From contig JBBSWW010000040.1 in assembly GCA_038046085.1 (NCBI GenBank), forward strand, positions 1-39,175: DNA of 39,175 nt, written 5' to 3'. Source of the DNA: GW2011-AR18 sp038046085 (GTDB lineage Archaea; Nanobdellota; Nanobdellia; SCGC-AAA011-G17; GW2011-AR18). The position numbers were made by a program, and so were the translations under genes. A model generated the notes under the pieces. The model saw only the letters and a list, made by a program, of their open reading frames with translations. It had not been told where the DNA came from and ran no database searches. This document shows, piece after piece, positions 24,001 through 30,817 of this stretch. Numbering within the stretch: position 1 is the first letter of the stretch; each line of letters starts with the position of its first letter.

Positions 24001-24689
24001 CTGAAGCAGTTGCTCAAGCTATTAGAAATGGTGATATCTCTGAAGGTAGAGTTAAGAAAAGAGATGAAGCTTTATGGAATAAATTAGTTGAACTAGGTTG
24101 GGATATGAAAGTTGCTCGTAGTGTTAAAGAGGTTTACAAAAATAACATGGTTATTGATGAGACTAAGGGTATTGTTCATATTGGTGAGGTTTTTGATTTA
24201 ATTTTAGATGGTATTGACCAAGTTTTAGAAGCTGGTCCTCTAGCTCGTGAACCCTGTGTTAACATGCTTATCAGAGTTAAGGATGTAAAACTTCACGAAG
24301 ATTCAATTCACAGAGGTCCTGCTCAGGTTCTTCCTGCTATCAGAGAGGGTATCAGAGCTGCTATGGCTGATGGTGGAGCAGTTTTATACGAGCCTTTACA
24401 GGTTTTACAGATTGAATCAGTTGTTGATCATATGGGTAATATTTCTAAACTAGTAGCAAGTAAAAGAGGACAGTTATTGGATATGCAGCAAGAGGGTAAT
24501 TATATTACTATTAAAGCTAAGATGCCTGTTGGTGAGATGATTGGTTTAAGTGCAGATCTAAGAAGTGCTACTGAAGGACGTGGAACATTCTACGTTGTTG
24601 AACAGTCTTTTGAAAAATTGCCTTTCGAATTACAGTCTAAGATTATTCAACAGATAAGACAAAGAAAAGGTTTGAGCGAGAACGCTTAA
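21060..24689 (+). CDS. fusA: Translation elongation factor aEF-2 with in-frame intein
   Basis: A 1209-residue precursor. Exteins (residues 1-31 and 513-1209, 728 in total) form normal-length aEF-2, the GTPase that drives ribosomal translocation. G1 is A-H-I-H-H-G-K | T, split by the intein, with His where many aEF-2 have Asp and Ala after the Thr. G3 is I-D-T-P-G-H-V-D-F and G4 is I-N-K-V-D. The C-terminal D-S-I-H-R-G-P-A-Q-V loop carries the His normally made into diphthamide. Precursor splicing must restore the nucleotide-binding loop before the protein can work. Downstream is a convergent TrmB-type regulator 2 bp away. Confidence 0.96.
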   Translation: MADIVERFNKVMNNPLNIRNICTSAHIHHGKCISKDSRIMLEEGRILTAEEFYDYSKKNGILFENKENEHVIYDVSKLGLKVFSVNKDSAKVEIKPVSLAWKLVGGTTIKLKLRNGANISTTPKHKYIIYRNSEIVKVEAKDLVLGDRIVCPSKVHVKSNINMKNEILELLSNKNFYVNLKNSFYKEIKTQILEYGINNLVKEINSDIKAKSFYHGLWNNRILLKDLLSISKIFNLSLDSIYSNIEHIYYRTGKQRGQNSLKVRLPSNFLDFFYLAGLLTGDGSNKKFIVGKKDLGEKFYNICKELDIHCTLVEYNRTPELITNRTLVEMLNSIFDYPKVKKSHNVRISDFLMRSNDVYLSEFLKGYFDTDGTVEHSRSAISISSASPRMIDDLQFVLLRFGCNAIKNNDTIYLSGVSAKNFVENIGFGLQDKNIKAIELAKNISGSRVCDNMGLSLVSNGNTLQSQKVLNNNFELSFIEVSSLEVSHEDVVYDLTVDDNHNFVANGMFISNTAFTDNLLAAAGLMSAASAGDLDKGMATWGHADEQERLMTVDAANVSMIHTFNNEEYLINLIDTPGHVDFGGNVTRAMRAIDGTVVLVCASEGIMPQTETVLKQALRERVKPVLFINKVDRLIKEIQFTPEQMQKRFVEIILEFNQLVEQIAENEFKEKWKVSIQDGSVAFGSARDNWALSLSFMKKKNVNFKDILKIYDESIPKDERDKWVWQNAPLSEVILDMVIKHHPNPPQAQIYRIPRVWRGDPESELGKDLLTCNKDGKVAFCITRVMVDPKFGRQMAAGRLFSGRVKTGMQVYLNLAKKYERVQQVLLYNGVKTQQMEEVVAGNVLALVGISGEAGETVTLEPEHPFEELKHIFEPVVTKAIEPEKAQDLAKVVEILKTVSKEDPSIKIKINEETGECLMSGMGELHLEIVENRIITEKGVKIKSSQPIVVYRETISKLSQEAEGKSPNKHNKFYMTIEPLTEAVAQAIRNGDISEGRVKKRDEALWNKLVELGWDMKVARSVKEVYKNNMVIDETKGIVHIGEVFDLILDGIDQVLEAGPLAREPCVNMLIRVKDVKLHEDSIHRGPAQVLPAIREGIRAAMADGGAVLYEPLQVLQIESVVDHMGNISKLVASKRGQLLDMQQEGNYITIKAKMPVGEMIGLSADLRSATEGRGTFYVVEQSFEKLPFELQSKIIQQIRQRKGLSENA
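21153..22595 (+). mobile_element. 481-residue intein with LAGLIDADG endonuclease in the aEF-2 P-loop
   Basis: It begins at Cys32, right after Lys31 of the P-loop (G-K|C), and ends at Asn512 before Thr513, the +1 nucleophile. Splicing blocks: N-terminal C-I-S-K-D-S, block B with S-T-T-P-K-H-K-Y, block F V-Y-D-L-T-V-D-D-N-H-N-F, block G N-G-M-F-I-S-N. The penultimate residue is Ser, not the usual His. Two endonuclease helices are visible: L-A-G-L-L-T-G-D-G and F-L-K-G-Y-F-D-T-D-G, both with the acidic residue. It should therefore be able to home, provided splicing tolerates Ser at the penultimate site. Confidence 0.93.
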
Positions 24690-24691
24690 TT

Positions 24692-25837
24692 TTATTTTTC
24701 TTTTGCTATTTTCCATAGATTATTGAAATATATTCTGAAACTATCAGCCATTGCTTTATTATCTGTTATTATTGTAGTTATAGGATTATCCCAATTTATC
24801 ATTGCTACTTTGTTACCATAGATTTCATAATGCATTGGTGTATTATATGATTTAGGCAGATATCTTATTTTCGCTCTTGTTGATTCTTTCTGTTTGTATC
24901 CTTCTATAAATAATAGTTTTACCTGATGTTTTGTTGTATTCTCATATTGTATTAATTTTTTAAGATCATCTGGAACATATTTCTCTAATTTTTTATCATC
25001 TAATCCAAATGCATAATTATCAGCATCTGCTCTTATTATATCATCTACGACATATTTTGGCCCTTCTATTCCTGTAAATGATATTGTTGTCTGGTTCCAC
25101 AATAATTTGAATTGTGCTCTGAATGAGTCTGCTACTTCTTTATTTTCTATCATTATCAATAATGGTTCTTCAGTTGTTTCTGATGGGAAGATTATTGTTC
25201 TGTTATTTAATACATTTATTGCTGCTGGTGTTATTACACTCTCTGCCATGAATTTTATCTCTTCTAGTTGCATGTTTTCTGGTAATGTCTGTAATTCTCC
25301 TCTTGCTTTTTCATTGAATAATGCTTTTAGAGGTATTCCTTTTGATGCTCTGTATTTATCTAATTTTAAGAAGAATCTATTTACTTTTTCTGATCTTTGT
25401 GGTATTCCTATCGAGTACATTATATCATTTTTTTTCATTAAGTTTATTGATTCATAGAATACTGTCTCTAGTCCTTTCATTCCTTTATATATTGATGCAT
25501 TTTCTTTGTATTTTGATAACTCTTTTTTTCTTGTTAATTCAGGAAGCATTTTTTGTATCTCTTTTCTTCTTCTCTCTAAATCTTTTTCTTTTTCTTTTAA
25601 TAAATCTAGAATTCTTTCTGGCTGTGTTGCTTCAAAATATTTTACACTTCCTTTTAGGACATAGGATACTAATCCTTTATTCACTAATTTTTCTAATATT
25701 TCATAGATCTTTGATGATGCTATCTCTGCTTTGTCTACTACAGGTCCTGTTGTTGATTGTCCTAGTTCTAATAATGCCAGATATACTTTTATCTCAGATT
25801 TTGTCAAACCTAGTTCTTCTAATACTTCTAATGCCAT
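24692..25837 (-). CDS. TrmB-family transcriptional regulator
   Basis: A 381-residue protein. Residues 1-70 are the TrmB winged helix: L-G-L-T-K-S-E-I-K-V-Y-L-A-L-L-E-L-G followed by A-S-S-K-I-Y-E-I-L-E-K-L and G-L-V-S-Y-V. A coiled linker (80-115) precedes two TrmB effector-binding regions. The family controls sugar-transport or central carbon genes in archaea and usually binds a sugar. A TATA-like ttttaaatag about 25 bp upstream makes it leaderless. It is divergent from the secreted-protein cluster starting at 25935 and could regulate it. Confidence 0.85.
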   Translation of the reverse strand: MALEVLEELGLTKSEIKVYLALLELGQSTTGPVVDKAEIASSKIYEILEKLVNKGLVSYVLKGSVKYFEATQPERILDLLKEKEKDLERRRKEIQKMLPELTRKKELSKYKENASIYKGMKGLETVFYESINLMKKNDIMYSIGIPQRSEKVNRFFLKLDKYRASKGIPLKALFNEKARGELQTLPENMQLEEIKFMAESVITPAAINVLNNRTIIFPSETTEEPLLIMIENKEVADSFRAQFKLLWNQTTISFTGIEGPKYVVDDIIRADADNYAFGLDDKKLEKYVPDDLKKLIQYENTTKHQVKLLFIEGYKQKESTRAKIRYLPKSYNTPMHYEIYGNKVAMINWDNPITTIITDNKAMADSFRIYFNNLWKIAKEK

Positions 25838-25890
25838 ATTTTTAAGAGATTAAATTACTATTTAAAACTTCTCCCCCCTTATGGGGATGT

Positions 25891-25903
25891 AATATTTATA
25901 TAG
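25891..25903 (+). promoter_or_regulatory. TATA box of the secreted-protein cluster
   Basis: AATATTTATATAG, about 33-44 bp before the ATG at 25935, next to a CCCC-TTAT-GGGG inverted repeat (25875-25886) in the same intergenic space as the divergent TrmB-type gene. The repeat is short and may be chance. Confidence 0.45.
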
Positions 25904-25934
25904 AATACCACTTTACGATAATATTAGATGAAAA

Positions 25935-26330
25935 ATGATAAAAAAACTCACATATGGATTATACACTCTAGTTGCAACAGTTGCAGTAAATGGAATACTA
26001 GTAGCTCATGCATTAATAGATGAAAGAAAAGATAACTCTAGAGGAATATGTTTAGTTTCAAGATTAGATCAATATGATTCCCCATTTAGAGGGAGAGAGA
26101 TTCGTTTTTATGATACTGATAGAGATAGAAGGACTGTAGAGCAATATGTAGAGATTAACTCAATAGATCCAACTCCTATAGGGACAATTAAAGATTGGAT
26201 AAGAACATCTGAAACAAAACCACTTTTTGATCCTGAAAGAACTGATAGAAGGAAAGTAATGACAGATGAAGAGACTAAAAAAATAGATTTACAATATCAG
26301 AATTTATTAAAAGCATTTGGAGAAAAATAA
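25935..26330 (+). CDS. Signal-anchored polar protein, unknown function
   Basis: A 131-residue protein with a hydrophobic N-terminal segment (about residues 7-28) preceded by Lys-Lys, acting as signal peptide or membrane anchor. The rest is rich in Arg and Asp, including Y-D-T-D-R-D-R-R-T-V. No known domain. The stop lies just before the next gene's ATG, so they are translated together. Exported localisation is inferred from the N-terminus only. Confidence 0.6.
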   Translation: MIKKLTYGLYTLVATVAVNGILVAHALIDERKDNSRGICLVSRLDQYDSPFRGREIRFYDTDRDRRTVEQYVEINSIDPTPIGTIKDWIRTSETKPLFDPERTDRRKVMTDEETKKIDLQYQNLLKAFGEK

Positions 26331-26331
26331 G

Positions 26332-26955
26332 ATGAAAACAAAAAATTCAACAATTATAGGTTTAGCGTTATTAGGAATAACAAATACTACAGAAGCTAAG
26401 ACCGATTTACAAATAGAAGCTTTAGCAGAAGTTCCTCTTAATCAACCAATTATTAGAGCATCAGCATTGCCATCTTTACCAGCAGGTATTGATAGTTTTG
26501 CTTTCGTAGATTTTTATGGTAGAGAAAGTGGAGCATTCTATTCTGAAGCAAATGTTGGAAGAGAACTTTACAAGACTATTGGTCCTAAAGTAGAATGGAA
26601 TGGTGGTTCTGGTATGGATGATGTTTTCAGAATTGGAGGAAGTATTAAGCCTAAGATTATTGATGATTTATTTTTAGAGATGAAAGCTTATCCTTTGACA
26701 TTAGCTAGTAATGGAAATCTTTTAAGAACATCTCAGTTAAGTTTATTCGGAAGGTTAGACCTGCCAAAGGAAGTTTATCTAGAAGACTGGACTGATACTA
26801 ATATAGATTGGAATAATCCTAAAAAACCCTTAGTAGCGTCAGAACTTACTTTAGGTAAAACTTTAGTTGATAACTTAGCATTAGAAGTCCAAGGTGCTTA
26901 CAATGTCAACATTCCAGGTTTACAGGCTAGAGCTGGTTTAAGATATAATTTTTAA
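26332..26955 (+). CDS. Exported beta-strand-rich protein, outer-membrane-barrel-like end
   Basis: A 207-residue protein starting at the ATG at 26332, which follows the previous stop by one nt; the in-frame TTG at 26317 is less likely. A Lys-rich N-terminus and hydrophobic stretch ending T-N-T-T-E-A look like a signal peptide. The rest alternates polar and hydrophobic residues in short strands with Gly/Asn/Asp turns, and the last strand is A-R-A-G-L-R-Y-N-F, ending in Phe. That resembles the C-terminal strand of bacterial beta-barrel outer-membrane proteins, although archaea are not known to have such barrels. Function unknown. Confidence 0.55.
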   Translation: MKTKNSTIIGLALLGITNTTEAKTDLQIEALAEVPLNQPIIRASALPSLPAGIDSFAFVDFYGRESGAFYSEANVGRELYKTIGPKVEWNGGSGMDDVFRIGGSIKPKIIDDLFLEMKAYPLTLASNGNLLRTSQLSLFGRLDLPKEVYLEDWTDTNIDWNNPKKPLVASELTLGKTLVDNLALEVQGAYNVNIPGLQARAGLRYNF

Positions 26956-26957
26956 AA

Positions 26958-27239
26958 ATGGAAGTCAGGACATATGATCTAAAAATAGGAGTAAGGACAG
27001 AATTTGATAAAGGATTTATGAATCAATTCATATACCTTACATATTGCGGAATGCCTAATTCAGATACATTTTGTATTACAAGAGAATTACTTGAATACGA
27101 AGGCCATGGTTTCTTAATTGGTGTTTCTAGTACACCTTTATTTTTTTCCAAAGAAACAGAAGAGATTATAATATTAAGAACATTAAAAATATTAGAATTA
27201 GATTCACAAAAAATAGTACTTGAAGATAGAATTAAATAA
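26958..27239 (+). CDS. Small soluble orphan protein
   Basis: A 93-residue protein with no membrane segment and two Cys (T-Y-C-G-M and T-F-C-I-T). The order of strands and helices (V-R-T-Y-D-L-K-I-G-V, then ...L-L-E-Y-E-G-H-G-F-L) suggests a small alpha/beta fold. No family recognised. It begins two nt after the exported protein's stop and is likely its operon partner. The stretch 27240-27349 after it holds only a 22-codon frame (27247-27315) that I do not call a gene. Confidence 0.5.
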   Translation: MEVRTYDLKIGVRTEFDKGFMNQFIYLTYCGMPNSDTFCITRELLEYEGHGFLIGVSSTPLFFSKETEEIIILRTLKILELDSQKIVLEDRIK

Positions 27240-27349
27240 TAATTTTATGAAAATAGAAAAAAGATCCATACTAAATTTTTCTAAAATTTCCGAAAGATTT
27301 TCAATAATTTTCTAAGTAGACTATTAAAGTTTTAAATAAAAATTAATTA

Positions 27350-27805
27350 ATGAGTGATTTTGAATATTATATTTTTATAGATTATTCTGAAGAGGTTTTA
27401 GGATATTTTATAATAAAAAAAGAGGAAATTGTAAATATAATGCCAAAAATTTCAAAGTTTTCACATTATAGAGAACTAAAATATAAGAAAGCTTATTTAA
27501 ATTCTATAAGAAGGATAATTGAAGAGAATAAAATAATTGAAAGTTTTTTAAAACTAAAGATTACAGAAATAAGACATACACTAGAAATCTACGCAGATTT
27601 AGTGGAATTTCTAAAGAATAATAGTGATTCCTTAATATTTATTTCAATAGATGATAATCAATACTCTAATTTTGAAAGATTAGTAAAGAATGTAGGAAAT
27701 AACAAAATTGTTAAAGAGGGACAATTAAAAAAATATTCAAAAGAATATAAACTAAGCCTAATTATAGATACTTTAGTTAATATTAAAAGATTAAAAAAGA
27801 AATAG
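27350..27805 (+). CDS. Helical orphan protein, unknown function
   Basis: A 151-residue protein opening with aromatic/acidic D-F-E-Y-Y-I-F-I-D-Y-S and continuing with charged amphipathic helices. It ends in a lysine run. No conserved motif seen; no Cys or membrane segment. The ATG follows an AT-rich promoter-like stretch (ttttaaataaaaatt). Its last codons overlap the 3' end of the convergent small RNA at 27793-27872. Could be accessory DNA. Confidence 0.5.
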   Translation: MSDFEYYIFIDYSEEVLGYFIIKKEEIVNIMPKISKFSHYRELKYKKAYLNSIRRIIEENKIIESFLKLKITEIRHTLEIYADLVEFLKNNSDSLIFISIDDNQYSNFERLVKNVGNNKIVKEGQLKKYSKEYKLSLIIDTLVNIKRLKKK

Positions 27806-27872
27806 GGTAAGAAGGTTCGTCAATCCTAATAACCGTGTCAAGCACGGGGTTCGTCAGATCCCATTCCCCTAT
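27793..27872 (-). ncRNA. Candidate small structured RNA, novel
   Basis: The 67-nt core (27804-27870) has 34 G/C, against AT-rich surroundings. On the minus strand AGGG-GAA (5') pairs with TTC-TTA-CCCT (3', with a TTA bulge) to close a four-way junction of three arms. One is a perfect hairpin CCGTG-CTTGA-CACGG; the other two are related arms, GGATTGACGAACC and GGATCTGACGAACC, which differ only by an extra base and carry TGACGAACC. A palindromic TTTATAAA (27897-27904) sits ~28 bp before the 5' end, and a T6 run (27793-27798) follows the 3' end. No known RNA family matches; it is not a tRNA. Confidence 0.6.
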
Positions 27873-27896
27873 AAGTTATTATAATTAATTTCAGTT

Positions 27897-27904
27897 TTTA
27901 TAAA
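27897..27904 (-). promoter_or_regulatory. TATA box of the candidate small RNA
   Basis: TTTATAAA centred about 28 bp upstream of the RNA's predicted 5' base on the minus strand. It lies between the uS11 stop (27967) and the RNA, giving the RNA a promoter independent of the ribosomal operon. Confidence 0.6.
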
Positions 27905-27966
27905 TCTTTCGTTAAAAAATGTAGAATAAATTTTTGAATAAAAAAATGTATAATCTAAGGATATCC

Positions 27967-28368
27967 TCAGACACGCCTACCCCTTTTCCCGTAAGCTTTT
28001 CTGCATGTATCAGTTGGGAATGTTGTTACATCTTCTATTATTCCTATTCTGAATCCGCTTCTTGATAATGATCTTACAGCTGCATTTGCTCCAGGTCCTG
28101 TATTGCTTGGTCCATTATGCCCGCCTGGTGCTCTTACTTTTATGTGTAATGCATTTATTCCTTTTTCTTTTGCCTGTTCAGCTGCTATTTTTACTGCATT
28201 CATTGCTGCTGTTGGTGAAGATTCCATTCTGTGTGATTTTACTACCATCCCACCAGATGCTCTTCCCAATGTCTCACTTCCAGTTATATCTGTTATGTGT
28301 ATTATTGTATTATTATAACTTGAATAGATATGTGCTATTCCCCATCTTAATTTATCGTTCATTGCCAT
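27967..28368 (-). CDS. rps11: Ribosomal protein uS11
   Basis: A 133-residue small-subunit platform protein that contacts 16S rRNA near the 3' end. Signatures are the S-Y-N-N-T-I-I-H-I-T-D-I-T-G start, the central G-M-V-V-K-S-H-R and P-T-A-A-M-N-A, and the G-P-G-A-N-A-A-V-R-S and G-K-R-G-R-R-V end. It is complete and ends the operon eL21-rpo4-DUF655-uS13-uS4-uS11. The following archaeal genes often found here (rpoD, eL18, uL13) are not present in this direction. Confidence 0.97.
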   Translation of the reverse strand: MAMNDKLRWGIAHIYSSYNNTIIHITDITGSETLGRASGGMVVKSHRMESSPTAAMNAVKIAAEQAKEKGINALHIKVRAPGGHNGPSNTGPGANAAVRSLSRSGFRIGIIEDVTTFPTDTCRKAYGKRGRRV

Positions 28369-28370
28369 TT

Positions 28371-29024
28371 TTATGCTTTTACTGTCTCCACTCCGCCTAC
28401 TTCTTTCTCTATTTTTTCTAATTCAGCTTCAGTAATTTCTCCTTTACCTAATTCTTCTGCTTTTTTCTTTGTTTTTGCTATCTCATCAGCTTTATCTTTT
28501 CTGTTTTTTTCTTTTGATCTTTCTGGATGTTCTGCATTTGCGAATGTTGATAATGGATTGAATGTTATATTCATCTCTTCATCTCTGCTTACTATATAGG
28601 AAGGTACTGTCATTTTCTCTCCATTTATCATTATATGACCATGTACTATTAACTGTCTTGCCTGTCCTGCTGTTAATGCTAATCCTCTCTTGAATACTAT
28701 TGTCTGTAATCTTCTGTTTAGTAGATTTATTGTCTCTAACCCAAGTACATCCTCTAATGTTGCCTCTTTTTCAACTAATGCTAGTTTGTATAATCTGTCT
28801 AGTAATTGTTTCTGTTCTAGAACTCCCTGTCCTATTCCTCTTATTCTGATTAATTTTTTTGCTTGTGCATTTACTCTTCTTAGTTCAGAACTTGCTTTCC
28901 ATATCTCTTTTTTATTCTTTAATCCGTATGTTGATTGTAATTTATTCTCTGATTCTATTCTTGTTCTTCTCCATGGATGCGTTGGCCCACTGTACTTTTT
29001 TCTTCTTTTTCTTGGATCTCCCAT
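28371..29024 (-). CDS. rps4: Ribosomal protein uS4
   Basis: A 217-residue primary 16S rRNA-binding protein. It opens M-G-D-P-R-K-R-R-K-K-Y as archaeal uS4 does, and has the S4 RNA-binding domain with L-T-A-G-Q-A-R-Q-L-I-V-H-G-H (about 100-145). The C-terminus carries an extra charged tail of Lys/Glu repeats (about residues 175-217). That tail is longer than the core and of unknown function. It starts 2 bp after uS13 ends and lies 2 bp before uS11. Confidence 0.97.
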   Translation of the reverse strand: MGDPRKRRKKYSGPTHPWRRTRIESENKLQSTYGLKNKKEIWKASSELRRVNAQAKKLIRIRGIGQGVLEQKQLLDRLYKLALVEKEATLEDVLGLETINLLNRRLQTIVFKRGLALTAGQARQLIVHGHIMINGEKMTVPSYIVSRDEEMNITFNPLSTFANAEHPERSKEKNRKDKADEIAKTKKKAEELGKGEITEAELEKIEKEVGGVETVKA

Positions 29025-29026
29025 TT

Positions 29027-29542
29027 TTACTTCTTGCCTTTGCCTCCCTTGTCTGCTGCAGGCTTAGCTGCTGACTTTGTTGCTCCAGCTACTTTCTGTT
29101 TCTGTACTCCAACTGATCTTCCATGCCTGAAGTGGCTTCTTGTTCTCTGTCCTCTTGTTGGCTGTCCTATTGCATGCCTCATTCCTCTATATGATCTTAT
29201 TCTCTTCAGTCTTTTTACATCTGATTCTTTTGCGAATTTTAAGTCTCCACCTATTAAGTGCTGATCATTTCCTGTTTCTAGATCTTTTCTTCTGTTGATC
29301 ATCCATTTTGGTATCTGTAATTCTTTTACTGAAGCTTCTACTCTTTTTACTTCATCATCTGTTAAAAGTCCAGCCTTCTTTGTCTTTGATATTTTTAATA
29401 AATTGCATATTGCATTTGATAATGAATAATTTACTCCGTAGACTTTTCTTAGAGCCATGTAGACCTGCTTGTTTCCATCTAGATCTGTATTAAGAACTCT
29501 TATGAACGCCTTTAATTCTTGCTTTTGTTCTGTCATTTTCAC
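29027..29542 (-). CDS. rps13: Ribosomal protein uS13
   Basis: A 171-residue head protein of the small subunit that contacts P-site tRNA and 5S-side bridges. It has I-R-V-L-N-T-D-L-D-G, the helix-two-turn-helix region, L-I-G-G-D-L, and R-G-M-R-H-A-I-G-Q-P-T-R-G-Q-R-T near the C-terminus, all typical of archaeal uS13. The end is Ala/Lys-rich. An in-frame ATG two codons downstream (29536) is an equally plausible start. Confidence 0.96.
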   Translation of the reverse strand: MKMTEQKQELKAFIRVLNTDLDGNKQVYMALRKVYGVNYSLSNAICNLLKISKTKKAGLLTDDEVKRVEASVKELQIPKWMINRRKDLETGNDQHLIGGDLKFAKESDVKRLKRIRSYRGMRHAIGQPTRGQRTRSHFRHGRSVGVQKQKVAGATKSAAKPAADKGGKGKK

Positions 29543-29576
29543 TTAAGAATTAGGGTCTTATTTATAAAGGTTTTTA

Positions 29577-30131
29577 TTATCCTCTCACAAATAGGTAGTG
29601 TTTCTCATTTCCTTCCAATTCTAATAATATTCTTTTCATTATTGCTTTTTCTGGGTCTGGTAACAATTTTACTCTCTCTTTTATATCTTTGAAAGATTCA
29701 AATGGTCTCTTCTCTCTCTCATCCAGTATGCTTAACATATGTTTTTTTCCTATTCCAGGCAATAATTCCAATTGATGCACTCTTGTGTTTATTGGTCCTA
29801 TCTTATTGAAGAATTCTACGAACTTGGGTTCATTCTTTATTACTAATTCTTCTACTATATAATTTAGTTCTGATTTTGCTGTCTCTGTTAATCTGTTTGT
29901 TCCTATTCTCCCTATTATATGATGTATCTTATCTCTTTTACCCTCACCGATATATACTTCCTCATGTGGCTGTAAAAAGAATTCTTTCTTTGGTACTAAT
30001 TCTAATAATACTAAACTTGTTTTACCTATTGCTTGTGCTATTGGTGTTTTTTTATGTATAGGTCTTTTATCGAAGGGATATCCATGTGGTAGAAAATCCA
30101 ATACTATTGCATGCTCTTCTTTCGTTGCCAT
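29577..30131 (-). CDS. DUF655-family RNA-binding protein
   Basis: A 184-residue archaeal protein recognisable as DUF655: it opens H-A-I-V-L-D-F-L-P-H-G-Y-P and has an OB-like region with Y-I-G-E-G-K-R-D-K-I-H-H-I-I-G-R, then a helix-hairpin-helix L-L-P-G-I-G-K-K-H-M (about 120-130). It is conserved in archaea next to eL21 and rpo4, as here. It is probably involved in RNA binding in translation or transcription; a catalytic role is not known. Confidence 0.9.
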   Translation of the reverse strand: MATKEEHAIVLDFLPHGYPFDKRPIHKKTPIAQAIGKTSLVLLELVPKKEFFLQPHEEVYIGEGKRDKIHHIIGRIGTNRLTETAKSELNYIVEELVIKNEPKFVEFFNKIGPINTRVHQLELLPGIGKKHMLSILDEREKRPFESFKDIKERVKLLPDPEKAIMKRILLELEGNEKHYLFVRG

Positions 30132-30151
30132 TTTCCCTTCTAAGTATTATT

Positions 30152-30490
30152 CTATTGACCATTTAATATATCAACTATCTGTTTTAGTTCCTCTTGCTTT
30201 AAGTTTATCGCCTCTCCTGTGAATACTGTCTTTAATTGATTTAAGTCAGTTGGCATTACATCTATTATTTTCTTTATATGCCTGTCTTTTAATTTTTGTA
30301 CTGCTTCTGATAATTTCTTTTCTAGTTCTAATGCTTTTTCTTTGTCTATTACTGCAAAATCCTGTACGTATCCTTCAACTTTCTGTGATCTGAAGTTTAA
30401 TTCTTTGAATTTTTCTTTATGTAAGTTTAATGCTTCTTTTACATCTACTAATGATAATGCTCTCTGTTCTACTATTTCTATATCAGCCAT
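30152..30490 (-). CDS. rpoF: RNA polymerase subunit Rpo4 (RpoF)
   Basis: A 112-residue homologue of Rpb4, the stalk subunit pairing with Rpo7 that aids initiation and transcript release. It contains E-Q-R-A-L-S-L-V-D-V-K-E-A-L and the C-terminal helical L-K-T-V-F-T-G-E-A-I-N-L-K-Q-E-E-L-K-Q-I-V. A longer open frame extends upstream to 30571 but runs into eL21; the ATG at 30490, 2 bp after the eL21 stop, is the natural start and matches the normal length. Confidence 0.95.
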   Translation of the reverse strand: MADIEIVEQRALSLVDVKEALNLHKEKFKELNFRSQKVEGYVQDFAVIDKEKALELEKKLSEAVQKLKDRHIKKIIDVMPTDLNQLKTVFTGEAINLKQEELKQIVDILNGQ

Positions 30491-30492
30491 GT

Positions 30493-30780
30493 TTATAGTC
30501 TCTTCAAATGTACTGGATGTACTATTACTGTTTTTTCCATTGTGACATCTGTGATCTTTACTTCGTAACAATTTCCTCTCTTTCCTGTTACCTTTCCTGC
30601 TTTTCCATAGAATCTTGGATAATACATTCCTTTCTGTACTGCTGGCTCTGCAACTAGACAGACATTGTCTCCGGTTTTGAATTCCTGTAAATAGTTATGT
30701 AAGCTTATCTTTCCTTTATCTCTTACATTCTTTGACATCTTATGTCTAGTCTTCCTTCTGTTTCCGCCAATTCTTTTCAT
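30493..30780 (-). CDS. rpl21e: Ribosomal protein eL21
   Basis: A 95-residue archaeal/eukaryal large-subunit protein. It starts M-K-R-I-G-G-N-R-R-K-T-R-H-K, has the central K-I-S-L-H-N-Y-L-Q-E-F-K-T-G-D-N-V, and ends V-I-V-H-P-V-H-L-K-R-L, all matching eL21. It is first in the minus-strand operon with rpo4 and DUF655, the arrangement found in many archaea. Confidence 0.97.
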   Translation of the reverse strand: MKRIGGNRRKTRHKMSKNVRDKGKISLHNYLQEFKTGDNVCLVAEPAVQKGMYYPRFYGKAGKVTGKRGNCYEVKITDVTMEKTVIVHPVHLKRL

Positions 30781-30817
30781 ATTTTTAGAAGATTGTTAAT
30801 GATATTTAAATGTATCG

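Noticed and set aside
25875..25886. CCCC-TTAT-GGGG as an operator of the TrmB-type regulator
   Set aside because: Only four bp per arm and unlike the known TrmB box; may be chance.
27247..27315. 22-codon frame before the helical orphan gene
   Set aside because: Too short, without ribosome site or motif.
27804..27870. Cloverleaf-like fold read as a tRNA gene
   Set aside because: Arms differ from tRNA rules: a five-nt anticodon-like loop, no normal T-loop or D-loop, and a bulged acceptor stem. Kept as a generic small RNA.
30488..30571. Upstream extension of Rpo4
   Set aside because: It runs into the end of eL21, and family length fits the ATG at 30490.
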